Part shown: positions 46,558 to 58,342 of the stretch, piece after piece | Layout of the letters: every line of letters begins with the position of its first letter | Position numbering within the stretch: position 1 is the stretch's first letter | Assembly: GCF_018294505.1 (NCBI RefSeq) | Contig: NC_057807.1 | Coordinates: 167,554,820-167,618,819, forward strand | Reading direction: 5' to 3' | Origin: Triticum aestivum | Taxonomy: Eukaryota > Streptophyta > Magnoliopsida > Poales > Poaceae | DNA length: 64,000 bases | Program-made: the position numbers and the translations under genes | The notes under the pieces: model-generated | The model's input: only the letters and a program-made list of their open reading frames with translations | What the model was told of the DNA's origin: nothing | The model's database searches: none

Positions 46558-49079
46558 TGAGTAGTTGGGTCAGCTTCCGGCAGATTAGCATTAGTGGCTG
46601 GATCTTGTGGGGCAGAGTCATCCATGACAACATCAGTGTCTCTACCAGCATCTTCTAGGGTTTTCTCCGGTTCAACTTCATCAGTGGGGGCACTGGTTTT
46701 GACTTTCTTGCTCAGTCGGGCTTTGGCACTACAATATCAAACAAAGGTTAGTATGGTAAACTGACGCATGAAGGAAAAGTTGAAGAGCAGTATACTTACC
46801 CAGCGAAGGTCTTAAGGGGAGGCAATTGCGTGGTTGATGAGTTGCCAGATGAAGAGTTAGACATCACCTGATAATTTGAATCAGACGGATTAAGTGGGTA
46901 TCGGAAGCAACCTGCCAAGGGATAAGGTTTATTAAAAGAGGAAGAGACCTCTGGACGATGTTTCCGGGGTGGAGTGTCTGGTAAACCGGAGGAAGTGACT
47001 TGTTGGCCACTGTGCCGGGTTGTGCGACGACCTTCATGTTGTTGTGTCTTCACAAAAAATTGTGGATCCAAATGAGCAAGAGGGTGAGAGTATTTTACTT
47101 TTCGAACTACACGGCGAAGTTTTCGAACCGGCACATGATCTGAATCGGAGGAAAGGGAGATTACCTCTACATGATCAGCATGACTGGCTTCCGCATCATT
47201 CTGATAATAATTGTTGTCAATAAGGTGTACGAAAAATAAGCCAAGGGAGTCAAGTTCTACCTCTTGGTCCGATTCTTGAATATCTTCGGGCGGATCAGCG
47301 GACTCGCCGGTTTTCTTCTTGGCTGGTTTCTTTATGACTTTGCTTTTGGCACGAGGAGCCCTCGCCGGTTTATCTTGAGCTTTCCTCTTCCAGAAGGTAT
47401 CTTTGGCCTGTGGAATTAAACAAAGGATTATTATAGCAGTGTTAAAGCAGAGACGGATCAAAAAGCACAAGCTTAAATTTTTTACCGCTGGCGGTTTGTT
47501 GGAGGTGCAAAAAGGGGGCAACCCAGTTTTGCTGCATGCATCGATCGGTTCGTCCAGCATTTTCTTCACAAATTCAGTGACTTCATCATTAGTCATTTCT
47601 ATTTCATTGAACCGTTGAGGTTCCTTGGCGTCGCCGGTATACTCATGCATCAATCCAGAGCGGCGGCTTAAAGGTAGGATACTCCACGAAACCCAGCAGC
47701 GAACGAGGTCAACACCAGTCAAACCATTCGCTACGAGAGCCCAGAGCTTGGCGAGTTGTGGTGCATAAGCTTGTCGTTCTTTGGCAGTTAGTCGTTGAGG
47801 TAACGGGTGGCCGTTGCTGAGCCGGTGAGCACGGTAACCCGGCAAAGGGTTTTCTCCAGCAGGGGTAGTGTTCTGACAATAAAACCATGTTTGGTTCTAG
47901 TCTTTGGGATGGCTGTGGTGTTTTGCATGAGGGAAATCAACTTCTTTCCTCTTCTGGATTGACACCCCACCAAGTTCACTGTTGGGACCATCAGACAACT
48001 CAGTTCAACGGTTTAGATGGAAAAAGTCCCGGAAAAGCTCAACAGATGGTTCTTCTTGAAGGTAAACTTCACAGAATACTTGAAAATTGCATATGTTGGA
48101 CATGGAATTCGGTCCAATATCTTGTGGATGGAGTTGAAAGCTAGCAAGGACATCCCGGAAAAACTTTGATCCAGGAGGGTTGAATCCCCGGTCTAGATGC
48201 TGCATGAACACAATCACTTCCCCATCTTGAGGCTCAGGAGGGCATTCAGGGCCAGGGACTCACCAATGAAGGACATTTTTTGAGGCTAAAGCGCCAGTCA
48301 GAACATATCCATTGATTTGCATTTCCGTGATCCGGGAAGGAACCCAGTTGCAAGCGGCGAATTGCTTGGTCATCTTGGAAAACAAACTATAAAGGAAAAG
48401 TGAAGGCCCTTGAAGGTTGATGTTCACTAATCGGTGTTAAATCGGGGAATTTGATCAAGGCATATATGAGAGTTAAACTGGAAACTACTCTTCAAGTCAA
48501 GATGGCCGTTTAAGTGAGGGCTAATGGTATCTGGCGGATTATCAACATCTAAAGGTTAAACCACCGAACAAACGGAAGAAGCAGATCTGAAATCTACTAA
48601 GTATTACAGAAACAAGTTTCACAAGATTGTGATATAATTTTGGATCTACCGTAGTTTTACAAAAGGAAAAAAATTCTAACCCTAAAGGTCGCGACAGCAG
48701 AAGAGCCCGTGTGCCTGGGCAGGATCTCATACGGTAAAACGTAGTTTCTAAGGGTAACTAGGGGTGTTGAACTACTACTGCATACCTTTCCTATCAGTTT
48801 CAGGTCTATTTATGAGATCTAGGAGAAGAAAAGGAAAAACGAGGAAGAACACCGATGAACAGAAGAACCCTAATGCAGATCTAACAGTTGTAAAAAGGAG
48901 TACTCATTGATGCTGCGAGGCAGCAGAGGGGCGGTGCAGTCTATCTGATCAAGAACAGGTTGATGCAGCGGCCCTGTTGATGCAGTGCTCGAAGGACGAC
49001 GGCGGCGCCGGAGCTCGAGGTCTTCAGAGTCGCGAGGAAGAAGAAGATGCGAGGGGGGAAATGGAAGGACCCTCGGTCC

Positions 49080-49087
49080 TATTTATA
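49080..49087 (-). promoter_or_regulatory. TATA box of the antisense gene
   Basis: TATAAATA on the minus strand, a perfect plant TATA box, in a GC-rich setting. It lies about 710 bp before the antisense ATG. Confidence 0.65.
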
Positions 49088-49215
49088 AAGGCAAGAGGAT
49101 AAAACCGCAGGCAGGAAAATCAAGGAGCCTGAAGCGGCAAAGGGGGTGCAGCTGTCGCCTCGATCTTTGGGAATTAATTAAGAGAAGGGAATTTTCATAA
49201 ATCTTTTTATACAGA

Positions 49216-49307
49216 GATGACATCATGACGATTTACTGCAGTGATAGGAAGGTGACGTCACGGCGATTCACCAAAGTTTACAGGGAGATGACAATATGGC
49301 GGTTTAC
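49216..49307. repeat. Three phased 21-bp repeats with TGACGTCA-like core
   Basis: Units at 49216-49236, 49251-49271 and 49287-49307, spaced 35-36 bp. The middle one has the palindrome TGACGTCA (49253-49260), a bZIP/TGA-factor site; the others have TGACATCA and TGACAATA. They lie 130-220 bp upstream of the antisense TATA box. Confidence 0.7.
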
Positions 49308-49390
49308 AAAGATCATTAAAAGACGGTCCACGGAATTTTTCTAAGTATTGAAGATTGACATGAACAGGTTCAAATCAATCTGGGGCCTAA

Positions 49391-49918
49391 TGTTGGGGAT
49401 ATAGCTACTGAGTGTAAACCGCCCAAGAGGGGCCGGTTCACGCTCAACTATACTGGAGCCCATGAAGACAAAGAAGATGGCGCTTTACTGATAAGGCTTA
49501 GAGGCCCACAGCCCAGAGGCGGATTAGGGCCCATAATGGTAAACCGCCATAGTTGTATAACTTGTATTGTAAGTTAGGGAAAGGGACAGACCAAGCCGGA
49601 CACTTGTATGAGCCGGCCTCGGGACTCTGAAAACCGGCCGGGTGTCAACCTGTGTATATAAAGGGATGACCCGGCGGTGGTTCAAGGACAACACACCACA
49701 ACTCGAGACCCAGGCAAAGCGTATTTGCTCCCTGGTCATCGAAACCCCAATAATCCCATCACAACTAGACGTAGGCTTTTACCTTCATCGTAAGGGGCCA
49801 AACTAGTATAAATTTCTCATGTCCCTTGTCCGGTTTAACCCCTTCAGGCTAATCTCGTTGCGATGGCTCCATGACTAAGTCCTTCTGCTAGGACATCTGA
49901 CGTGATATTTCCACGACA
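49391..49918 (+). repeat. 3' LTR of the Tat-like element
   Basis: 528 bp, TGTTGGGGATATAGC to CCACGACA, followed by AAAGC. Confidence 0.9.
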
Positions 49919-49923
49919 AAAGC

Positions 49924-50680
49924 AAATCAAAATAATTAAACAAAACTCCCCCAGGGTTGTTGCTAGTTGGAGGCACTCATTGTTTCGAGCAAGCCATGGA
50001 TTGATGCTTGTTGGTGGTGGGGGAGTATAAACTTTACCATTCTATTTGGGAACCGCCTATAATGTATGTAGCATGGAAGATATTGAGATCTCATAGTTGT
50101 TGCGTTGATAGTGAAAGTATACCGCTCAAAATGTTATTCATCTCTATTTTAAAATCGAGCTCTGGCACGTCTACAAATCCCTGCTTCCCTATGCGAAGGG
50201 CCTATCTATTTAATTTTATGTTGAGTCATCACCTTCTTATTAAAAAGCACCTGCTGAAGAGCACGCTGTCATTTGCATGCATTACTATTAGTTTATATTG
50301 GGTATGACTTGAATGGATCTCTTTTACCATGAATCACAATGTTTAGTCAATCCTTGATCTTTAAAGGTGCTCTGCATTTATGTTTTGCGGTCTCAGAAAG
50401 GGCTAGCGAGATACCATCTTGTTATATCATATTATGATTGTTTTGAGAAAGTGTTGTCATCCGATTTTTATTATTATTGCTCGCTAGTTGATTATGCCAT
50501 TGATATGAGTAAACATGAGACCTAGGTGTTATTGTGAATATGGTTAGTTCATAATATTTGCTGAAAACTTGGATGCTGGCTTTACATATTTACAACAACA
50601 AGAGCAAATAGAGTTTGTAAAAGTTTTTCTTTATCACTTTCAGTTTATCAACTGAATTGCTTGAGGACAAGCGAAGGTTT
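49924..50680 (+). other. 3' untranslated region of element B, second part
   Basis: Resumes element B after the Tat-like insertion. AT-rich; no coding or RNA signal. Confidence 0.65.
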
Positions 50681-50694
50681 ATGCTGGGGGGAGT
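50681..50694 (+). promoter_or_regulatory. Polypurine tract of element B
   Basis: ATGCTGGGGGGAGT directly before the 3' LTR. Confidence 0.85.
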
Positions 50695-52082
50695 TGATAC
50701 GTCTCCAACGTATTTACTTTTCCAAACACTTTTGCCCTTGTTTTGGACTCTAACTTGCATGATTTGAATGAAACTAACCCGGACAGACATGTTTTTAGCA
50801 GAACTGCCATGGTGTTATTTATTGTGCAGAAAACAAAAGTTTTCGGAATGACCTGAAAATCCACGGAGATAACTTTTGAAAAATATAAAAAATACTGGCG
50901 AAATAATCAAGGCCAGGGGGCCCACACCCTGTCCACGAGGGTGGGGGGCGCGCCCCTCCCCCTGAGCGCGCCCCCTGTCTCGTGGGCCCCCTGATGCACC
51001 ACCGACCGCAACTCCAACTCTATATATTCCGTTCCGCGGAAAAAAAATCATAGAGAAAGTTTCATCGCATTTTACGACACGGAGCCACCGCCAAGCCCTA
51101 ATCTCTCTCGGGAGGGTTGATCTGGAGTCCGTTCGGGGCTCCGGAGAGGGGGATTCGTCGCTGTCGTTATCATCAACCATCCTCTATCACCAATTTCATG
51201 ATGCCCACCACCGTGCGTGAGTAATTCCATCGTAGGCTTGCTGGACGGTGATGGATTGGGTGAGATTTACCATGTAATCAAGTTAGTTTTGTTACGGTTT
51301 GATCCCTAGTATCCACTATGTTCTGAGATTGATGTTGATATGACTTTGCTATGCTTAATGCTTGTCACTAGGGCCCGAGTACCATGATTTCATATCTGAA
51401 CCTATTATGTTTTCATGAATATATGTGAGTTCTTGATCCTATCTTGCAAGTCTATAGTCACCTATTATGTGTTATGATCCGACAACCCCGAAGTGACAAT
51501 AATCGGGATACTTCTTGGTGATGACCGTAGTTTGAGGAGTTCATGTATTCACTAAGTTCTAATGCTTTGGTCTGATACTCTATTAAAAGATGTCATGCAA
51601 GATGTCATTAGGACCCCGCTGCCACGGGAGGGTAGGACAAAAGATGTCATGCAAGTTCTTTTCCATAAGCATGTATGACTATATTCAGAATACATGCCTA
51701 CATTACATTGATGAACTGGAGCTAGTTCTGTGTCACTCTATGTTATAACTATTACATGAGGAATCACATCCGACATAATTATCCATCATTGATCCAATGC
51801 CTACGAGCTTTTCACATATTGTGCTTTGCTTATTTACTTTTCCGTTGTTACTGTTACAATTACTACAAAACTGCTATCTTTACTTTTGCCACTGTTACCA
51901 TTACTATCATACTACTTTGCTACTAAATACTTTGCTGCAGATACTAAGTTATCCAGCTGTGGTTGAATTAACAACTCAACTGCTAATACTTGAGAATATT
52001 CTTTGGCTCCCCTTGTGTCGAATCAATAAATTTGGGTTGAATACTCTACCCTCAAAAACTGTTGTGATCCCCTATACTTGTG
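50695..52082 (+). repeat. 3' LTR of element B, end missing
   Basis: Matches the 5' LTR through CCCCTATACTTGTG but lacks the final GGTTATCA. Around 51590-51630 a phrase with GATGTCATGCAAGATGTCAT looks locally duplicated in place of sequence at 29392-29420. Confidence 0.85.
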
Positions 52083-52582
52083 TCGGTTCCATTTCTGTCA
52101 CTAGGATCAAGCACCGTAAGATCGAACCTACTACCGGGCACCTCTTCCCATTGCAAGATAAATAGATCAAGTTGGCCAAACAAAACCCAAATATTGCAGA
52201 ATAAATATGAGGCTATAAGAGATCACGCATATAAGAGATCAAAGAATACAAAAAATTATTTTTAGATCTATTAAACTAAAAAATACAAAAATACCTTGCT
52301 GCAATTTATTTGTTCCCTAATCTATTTATCCTATCTACAAATTTACCTCACGTCCTTTGCCTATATTGAGGCGCCATACCCCGAAAGGGATTGACAACCC
52401 CTTTAACACGTCGGGTTGCGAGGTGTTGTTATTTGTGTGCAGGGGCTATTTACGTTGTGTTGCTTGGTTCTCCTACTAGTTCGATAACCTTGGTTTCATA
52501 TCTGAGGGAAATACCTACCACCACTGTGCTGCATCATCCCTTCCTCTTTGGGAAAAAACCAACGTAGCTTCAAGCGACATCA
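52083..52582. mobile_element. Two inverted scraps of an element-A-type LTR
   Basis: About 52095-52260 matches 3110-3275 of the element A LTR in the same direction. About 52265-52582 matches the reverse complement of 2412-2725 and ends as the LTR does (...GACATCA). The middle of the LTR is missing and the halves point opposite ways. It is a rearrangement scar or two overlapping insertions. Confidence 0.65.
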
Positions 52583-53328
52583 CTTCACGATACTTCACAA
52601 AACCCGGGATGTATCGGTATCCTCCTGAGTCATCACCATGCCCACTATACCAAAATCCTCGTTACCGGTTTTGTTCTTCTTTCTTATTATTGTGTTCCGG
52701 CATCCCCGTGACATAGTCACTTGTGTCTAGATAGACGATGATTGATGCTGTCACACCAAGAGGGCCCTAAGAATATCTCTCCATCCTCGAAGGAGAAAAT
52801 CCCACTCTCAAGCTATCTGGCCACTGGTCAAACTTTCCAATGAACCTGTAAGTTTTCGTTATGATCACCATGTTATAGGTGACGTTTAAGCAACCCCAAA
52901 GCCCACCGTACGGTAAGAAGTGGCCACGATACTCTCATGGTCTCAGGATCAATATCACACATTAACACTATGTGTTATTACAATTGAATGCAGACGCTAT
53001 TAACTCAATTCATAACAAATAAGATTGGGTCGATTCAATATGATCGTTCTTCCAACGTCATAATCTCAATGTTGTTTTGGGACTATCATTACACTTAGCG
53101 ATATCCGAAGATACACAAAACATGATCACCAACAACACTTGAGCTAGTTTTAGAGGCGAGACTAGGACCTTTTATTTACTGTTTATCATTCCACAGGGGC
53201 ATATGAGTTCTCCACTGCATCGCATATTCCAGGATCATAGTAGTTATAGCATAGAATATAAACTACTAATTATGAATATGGAAATATAATAATACAAATA
53301 CTATTGCATCTATTGCATATTTCCAACA
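52583..53328 (-). repeat. 3' LTR of element C, truncated
   Basis: Matches about 59385-60133 of the 5' LTR. The remaining 1 kb is missing here; a further scrap is at 2357-2411. Confidence 0.85.
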
Positions 53329-53342
53329 GTCTCCCACTTGCA
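53329..53342 (-). promoter_or_regulatory. Polypurine tract of element C
   Basis: GCAAGTGGGAGAC on the minus strand, adjoining the LTR start; characteristic of Angela-like elements. Confidence 0.85.
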
Positions 53343-56300
53343 CTTGAGTCAATAATCTAGTTAGCACTTTTAACTTTTACACCAATGACACTCCGGTGTT
53401 AGTCCATGCTTTGTTTGTGGTATAGACTTCGTCCTATTGAATCTGATAACTTCAAATCCATGTGTATCATTTGCATTTCAATGCATCCTTCATGCTTTCA
53501 CATAAGTTAATAATTTGTGTGAAACAAGCTTAGTGTATATTGAATCACCGATAAGACCTTTGATTCCTTAGATTGAGCTACAGAACCACTATCGGAGAAG
53601 AGTGTTCTTTTTACACAATCATCTATAAACCATACCACGTTCATAAGTGAACCTTTGATTCATCGCCCTCTATTGTTGCTTCTAAAGCGACAATATATTT
53701 GACTTTTTGTTATAGAATTCGCCACGGTAACTTTCTTGGACCAATTCCAATTCATTGTGGCATAATAAATCATTTAAATCGAAATTTGCTTGGAGCACCA
53801 ATTGAAGATTGTTGTAGATGTACTACTTACATCAAGCACGTATTGATGTAACTCCTTACAACAATCTCTTCATTCTCTCCATATGCGAGAAACATGTTGT
53901 TAATACTTAACGTATTTTCACTTCTGTCCTATGATCACCAATTTGACCATTCTGGTAACTTTACTCACAACTTACTTGGAGTACTTGGACATATCTGGTT
54001 AATTACATACCATGGAATTAACACAAGTGTGATTGAAATCATGTATTTCACTCAACATTATTTGAAGATACCGATTCTTGCTAAGAACTCCTTCCATGTG
54101 ACTTTGACAAGAAAACTCTTCTTGACATTTTTCATACTAAACTGATTTAGTACTTTTGGCAATATGTATTCTGGCTAAGCCCAATTAGACACTACTATCT
54201 CCATAGATTATTATGTCTAATACAAGGACTTATTACCTAAGTACTTTACTTAAAAACTATTTTCAATAAAGTCTTAATCCTTGTCAAGAAACTTATATAA
54301 TTTCCAATCAACAATGTGTCATGCACACATAGTATTTAGAACTATTATCATGCTCCCACTTACTTTCTTGTAAATACAAACATATTTGTTTCTATCGATG
54401 AATCATATTATTTGATCAATTCATCAAAACAAAGATTCCAACTCCACTATGCTTCCTTCAGATAATTACTGGATCTCTTCAAGTTTGCACACGTACTAGC
54501 ATCCTCTGGATCGAGAAAATTACCTTGGACCGTATCAAATATACATCCTTGGTTCAATTTCCATCTCATGGGAATCATTTTGACATCAATCTGTTATATC
54601 TCATAACTGAAATACTTAGTAATTGCTAGTTCAATCCAAACTGAATTTAAGTATTATTATGATGAGACAATCTTGTCATAATCAACTCCTTGATTTTGTC
54701 ATAAACTATTTGTAACAAGTCAAGCATTGTAAAACATTTTTATCTTTGTCAATTTATAAATCCATCACTACACTTGAGACTTTAAGTCTTTTAGAGGGTC
54801 TATCAAGTTCTAAACTTGAATTATGTGTCTTGATACTATCTCGGATTATTTTGGCATATAGCTGATTCCGGAGTCATGGCCCGTCAACACTTCTCTCTAT
54901 ATTATAGGTTCATTGTTTGTCTCAACAATATTTCATCTGCATACCCTGAAGGTATGTATGAATTTTCCAACCTATATAGTTTAGCTGCAAGTTCGACTGA
55001 AGTCTCTATATCCTATGTAGAGGCTTCTGTATCAGTCGCGGTAAGAAATTTTAGAACCACTTCTAGCGTTTCTTTTCTTTGACTTGATCACAAAGATTCT
55101 GTAATATCGTTGAATTGCACTATCCTCCCACTCACTCTTTTGCAGAAAAAAATTCTTTAAAATTTCCGCACTCTGTGAAAAAACACTTTGCCTTGGCGTA
55201 GTGATAGAGGAATACCCAACCATTGGGGATAACCTACAAAGTAGCACTTATTTCGACAAATTTGATGGCGCTCTTTTTAGTGTAAAAGCCATAGCCCCTA
55301 AAGCATCACATTAAAAGTATATTGGCGGAACAATCAATGCCATCTCTGATCTCACCATGTAATACATAGCTTAATTACATCTACTCAAAACACTTTACTC
55401 TCAGTAGTGTTTCTGGGAGGTGCAAGCTATAAAATTCTTTTATATCTCATGACATTCGCTAAATTTGTAACTCAAATATTCTTTTCTACAATCCAATTGT
55501 AGAAACATAATTTTCTTGTTACAATAATTTATAATTCAATCTGAAAATCTTTTTGAAATATTTCAAAAGATCTAGATTTATGTCTCAATTAGTAAATAGA
55601 AATAACTACTTGAGTCGTCTTGATTATAAATAAATTCACTGCTTGCAACAACACTTATTGGATTCATACATCAATATGAATATTTCCAATTATTTTTGTT
55701 TCTTCTTGTTTATGGCTTGTGAATGGTATTTTAGTTTACTTCACTATTTGGACAAAAGTTCAAAGTGTTAGATGACTCATAATCATATGACTAGAAAGTC
55801 CATCACTATGGTATCTCTTCACGCGTGTTTCTCCAATGTTACTAAATGTAGTGCCATACATATGAGGTATTTTTAGTCTTGCTACATTTAGCATCAGTGC
55901 TATGGATGCTCACCATAACTTCAATCCTATTCATAATAGGAGTATGGCCCTTTTGTTCATTGCATCGAACAACTATTGTTCTCTTATGAAGAACCTTCTT
56001 GAAACTTCTATGGAATGTGCTAGTGTGTACGAAACTCTAAATGAGTTATGACAATAAATTCAGAGCTAATATGTTGATGAAAAGGTATTATAACTATTAC
56101 AAAAATTTCAACACATATTTTAACCTCATTAATTTGTTGGTCATTAGGCCTTAGTAATTCTTGCATCGATTCGCAACAACATGCAATCGAGTCGGTATTC
56201 TTCTGATCAACTTTTAACCATAATTCCAGAAGAATTTAGTGTTTAACAATCTAATCATGAGTCTCAAGAATCATGCTTTACTTGACCAACTTTCTCTACA

Positions 56301-58328
56301 TCTTATAACTTGTATGAAATTCATACCTGAGCTGGACATTCCAGTTTTATTTTCTTTCCACCTCTATGCTTCTTATAGTTTTACTTTTGATATTTATCCC
56401 ACTCAACAGAATATTCATCTAACTTTTTAAGAGTGGCGTGAGCCCTGAACCTCCCTAGGCATGTAAGTCTCATTACATCCTTTGGTTTTTGTTCTTTCTC
56501 TTTAAGTTCTTGCCATCAACTCATGACTGGCATTCTTTCGGATCTTACGCACGTCAGTCTCAAACATAGCTGAACACTTCACTAGATCTGGCAAACAAAA
56601 CACTTCTTTAGATATCACATATCTTTTAATATTTTCTTGTTTCTAAAAACAATTTTAGGATCCATGAATACCACATAACAATCCCAAACATTTTGAAGTT
56701 TAGATTTCTCAGAAGCCAGCAGGCTGTAAAGCAATTCTAACTTTTGGATTGATGGACGTAAGTCTTTTCATCCATAGCATTAGTAAGAGAGTATTGTAAG
56801 CATACATTAGGGCAAAAATCCTTCTTGGCACTTTTAGAGGACGATCCTCTCAATCATAAAGATTCAACCAGATAAATAACAGCTAATCAATTCCAACAAC
56901 AAAGGTGGAATAGTGAGCCATAATTCTACAACTATAATGCAAACTACACATAGACATTGTTCGTCATTAATTTGCACTAGTGATTAAACTAAATTAATAC
57001 ATTATTGTGCTCCCACTCAAATCAATATATCTCATAATTGATTTTAATTGGTTCAAGGTCCAAAACTAGTTCTCAGCCATTGATGTGGACATCACTGATG
57101 ACAAGAATTTTGACCGCTGGGCAAACTATTGCCGATCATATCTCCATCCGACTCTGGTTTATATTTTGATGCTTCGTGCTCCAAGCTTAGAACGATTCTT
57201 CTAGAACTTCAAGACAACCGAGTGTTATCCGCATACATGATCTAACCATCCATGTCTTACACCTCACATCCCGTTTGTACTCATGTAGACATGACGCACT
57301 CTGGAACGATATGTGTTATAGACGGTTGCAACACTGGGAGAGCACCTTTCAACTTGATATTTACTCTGAGAGATCACCCTAATAATTGATTACTGCATAA
57401 TCAAAGGGTGCAAACAAAAAAGGGATAAACATCTCAGGCAATTCATAATAGCACGATATGATATAGTCCTGGGCACCGAGAGTTCTCCATGATCGTCCTC
57501 AATTTACAGCTAAAGCTGTGTGACGGCCAATATTTCGTTCTCGTGGCGGCAATCTCAGAAAACATTATCGTGGCGTCCGTTTCAGGAAACATTGGCGTGG
57601 CACCAAAATTTGAGATTCCGTCGTAGCACGAAATTATAGCTCCTCGTTCCGCGCCTCGTTCCGCGCCTCGTACACCTTTTCCATGTCAGGTCCTCCGTGT
57701 ACATCTTGCCACCGTCACCCGTAGGCTATTTCTACGATATTTACATTAATGTGGCAATCTCGTGGCTCCTACCATCATGTCGTGAGGCGCATGCCACTTA
57801 ACATTACAACATATAACCATCTCATACATAAACTCATTATCATGATGAAGGCTATACCATCATATGCATACCCTGCAAAACCAAGTTAGATGTCCTCTAA
57901 TTGGTTTTGGAAAAATTGTAGTTACGTAGTTAACTAGTTTAACAAGTAATACTAGCTACCTACATCCGCAACTTAGGCGATGATTCTGATGCTAGATTAA
58001 GTTTCGGGTGTGTGAAACAAGAGATTTTATGGAAAATCTCTAGCCCCATACTAAACTTCATCAATATGTGTAACCCCTAAGAAGATCATCCATCTTCGGC
58101 ACCCTCTTGTGTACGCAACGATTCACTATTCTCAAATATGGTGAATCCCATGGAACTATTAGCAGATCAACGATAGCCAAAGCCAATCGATTGTCACGAC
58201 CTTGTACCAAAACGACACCATGTTGTCGATGAGTTGAATAAAATCAACACTCGAGGGAAGCATAGCAAGAACATCAACCCTCACAATCACATTGATCTAG
58301 GTCGCAACCTACACCTACTCATAATCCT
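53343..58328 (-). pseudogene. Decayed copia gag-pol region of element C
   Basis: About 5 kb with no frame longer than 85 codons. Near 53660-53770 the minus strand still resembles the copia RNase H stretch around the A-E-Y motif, at the expected distance from the polypurine tract. Other parts follow copia order only loosely and could not be assigned. Stops and indels are frequent throughout, so this is an old copy. A short duplication CTCGTTCCGCGC occurs at 57642-57665. Confidence 0.55.
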
Positions 58329-58341
58329 GCTCATGATGCCA
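58329..58341 (-). promoter_or_regulatory. Primer-binding site of element C, damaged
   Basis: TGGCATCATGAGC on the minus strand resembles TGGTATCAGAGC with one change and one inserted base. Confidence 0.6.
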
Positions 58342-58342
58342 T

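Larger units (their letters stand above)
43399..48373 (-). pseudogene. Antisense multi-exon gene of the Tat-like element (gypsy-type transposon domain)
   Basis: A spliced gene opposite to pol. Exons by my reading (minus strand): 48373-47486, 47407-46800, 46728-44762 (interrupted by a hAT-like element), 44367-44092, 44012-43399. The introns (78, 71, 394 and 79 bp) have GT...AG ends and splicing keeps the frame. Exon 1 encodes a region (NWVPSRITEMQINGYVLTG, FMQHLDRGFNPPGSKFFRD, NICNFQVFCEVYL) like the plant 'putative gypsy type transposon' domain. Later exons are basic, then P/S-rich, then helical and probably coiled-coil. Stops at 48260, 48005, 47897, 44834, 43837 and 43819, and a shift near 44305, disable it. 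Such antisense ORFs are known in Tat elements; their function is not. Confidence 0.78.
48374..49390 (-). other. Promoter and leader of the antisense gene
   Basis: No coding signal. On the minus strand it contains phased 21-bp repeats, a TATA box and then a leader of about 680 bases before the ATG at 48373. It ends at the purine tract CTGGGGCCTAA (49380-49390), which on the plus strand serves as polypurine tract of the element. Confidence 0.6.
35097..49918 (+). mobile_element. Tat-like gypsy retrotransposon with antisense gene
   Basis: 14.8 kb, complete, flanked by AAAGC (35092-35096 and 49919-49923). LTRs are 523 and 528 bp and very alike by eye. The plus strand carries gag-pro-RT-RNase H-integrase in one frame, with an extra RNase H typical of the Tat lineage. 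About 7 kb between integrase and the 3' LTR holds a spliced gene on the minus strand, as known for Grande and other Tat elements. Stops in the coding frame mean this copy is inactive, but the damage is light. Confidence 0.9.
28499..52082 (+). mobile_element. Gypsy element B, non-autonomous, split by a Tat-like element
   Basis: Plus-strand element with LTRs of 1404 and about 1388 bp; the 3' LTR lacks its last 8 bases. It has a tRNA-Asp-type primer-binding site, gag and protease in one reading unit, a GC-rich promoter-like segment, a short extra ORF and a polypurine tract. No reverse transcriptase, RNase H or integrase is present. It lies inside the protease of element A; the left flank AGCGG has no right partner because the right end is rearranged. 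Confidence 0.85.
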
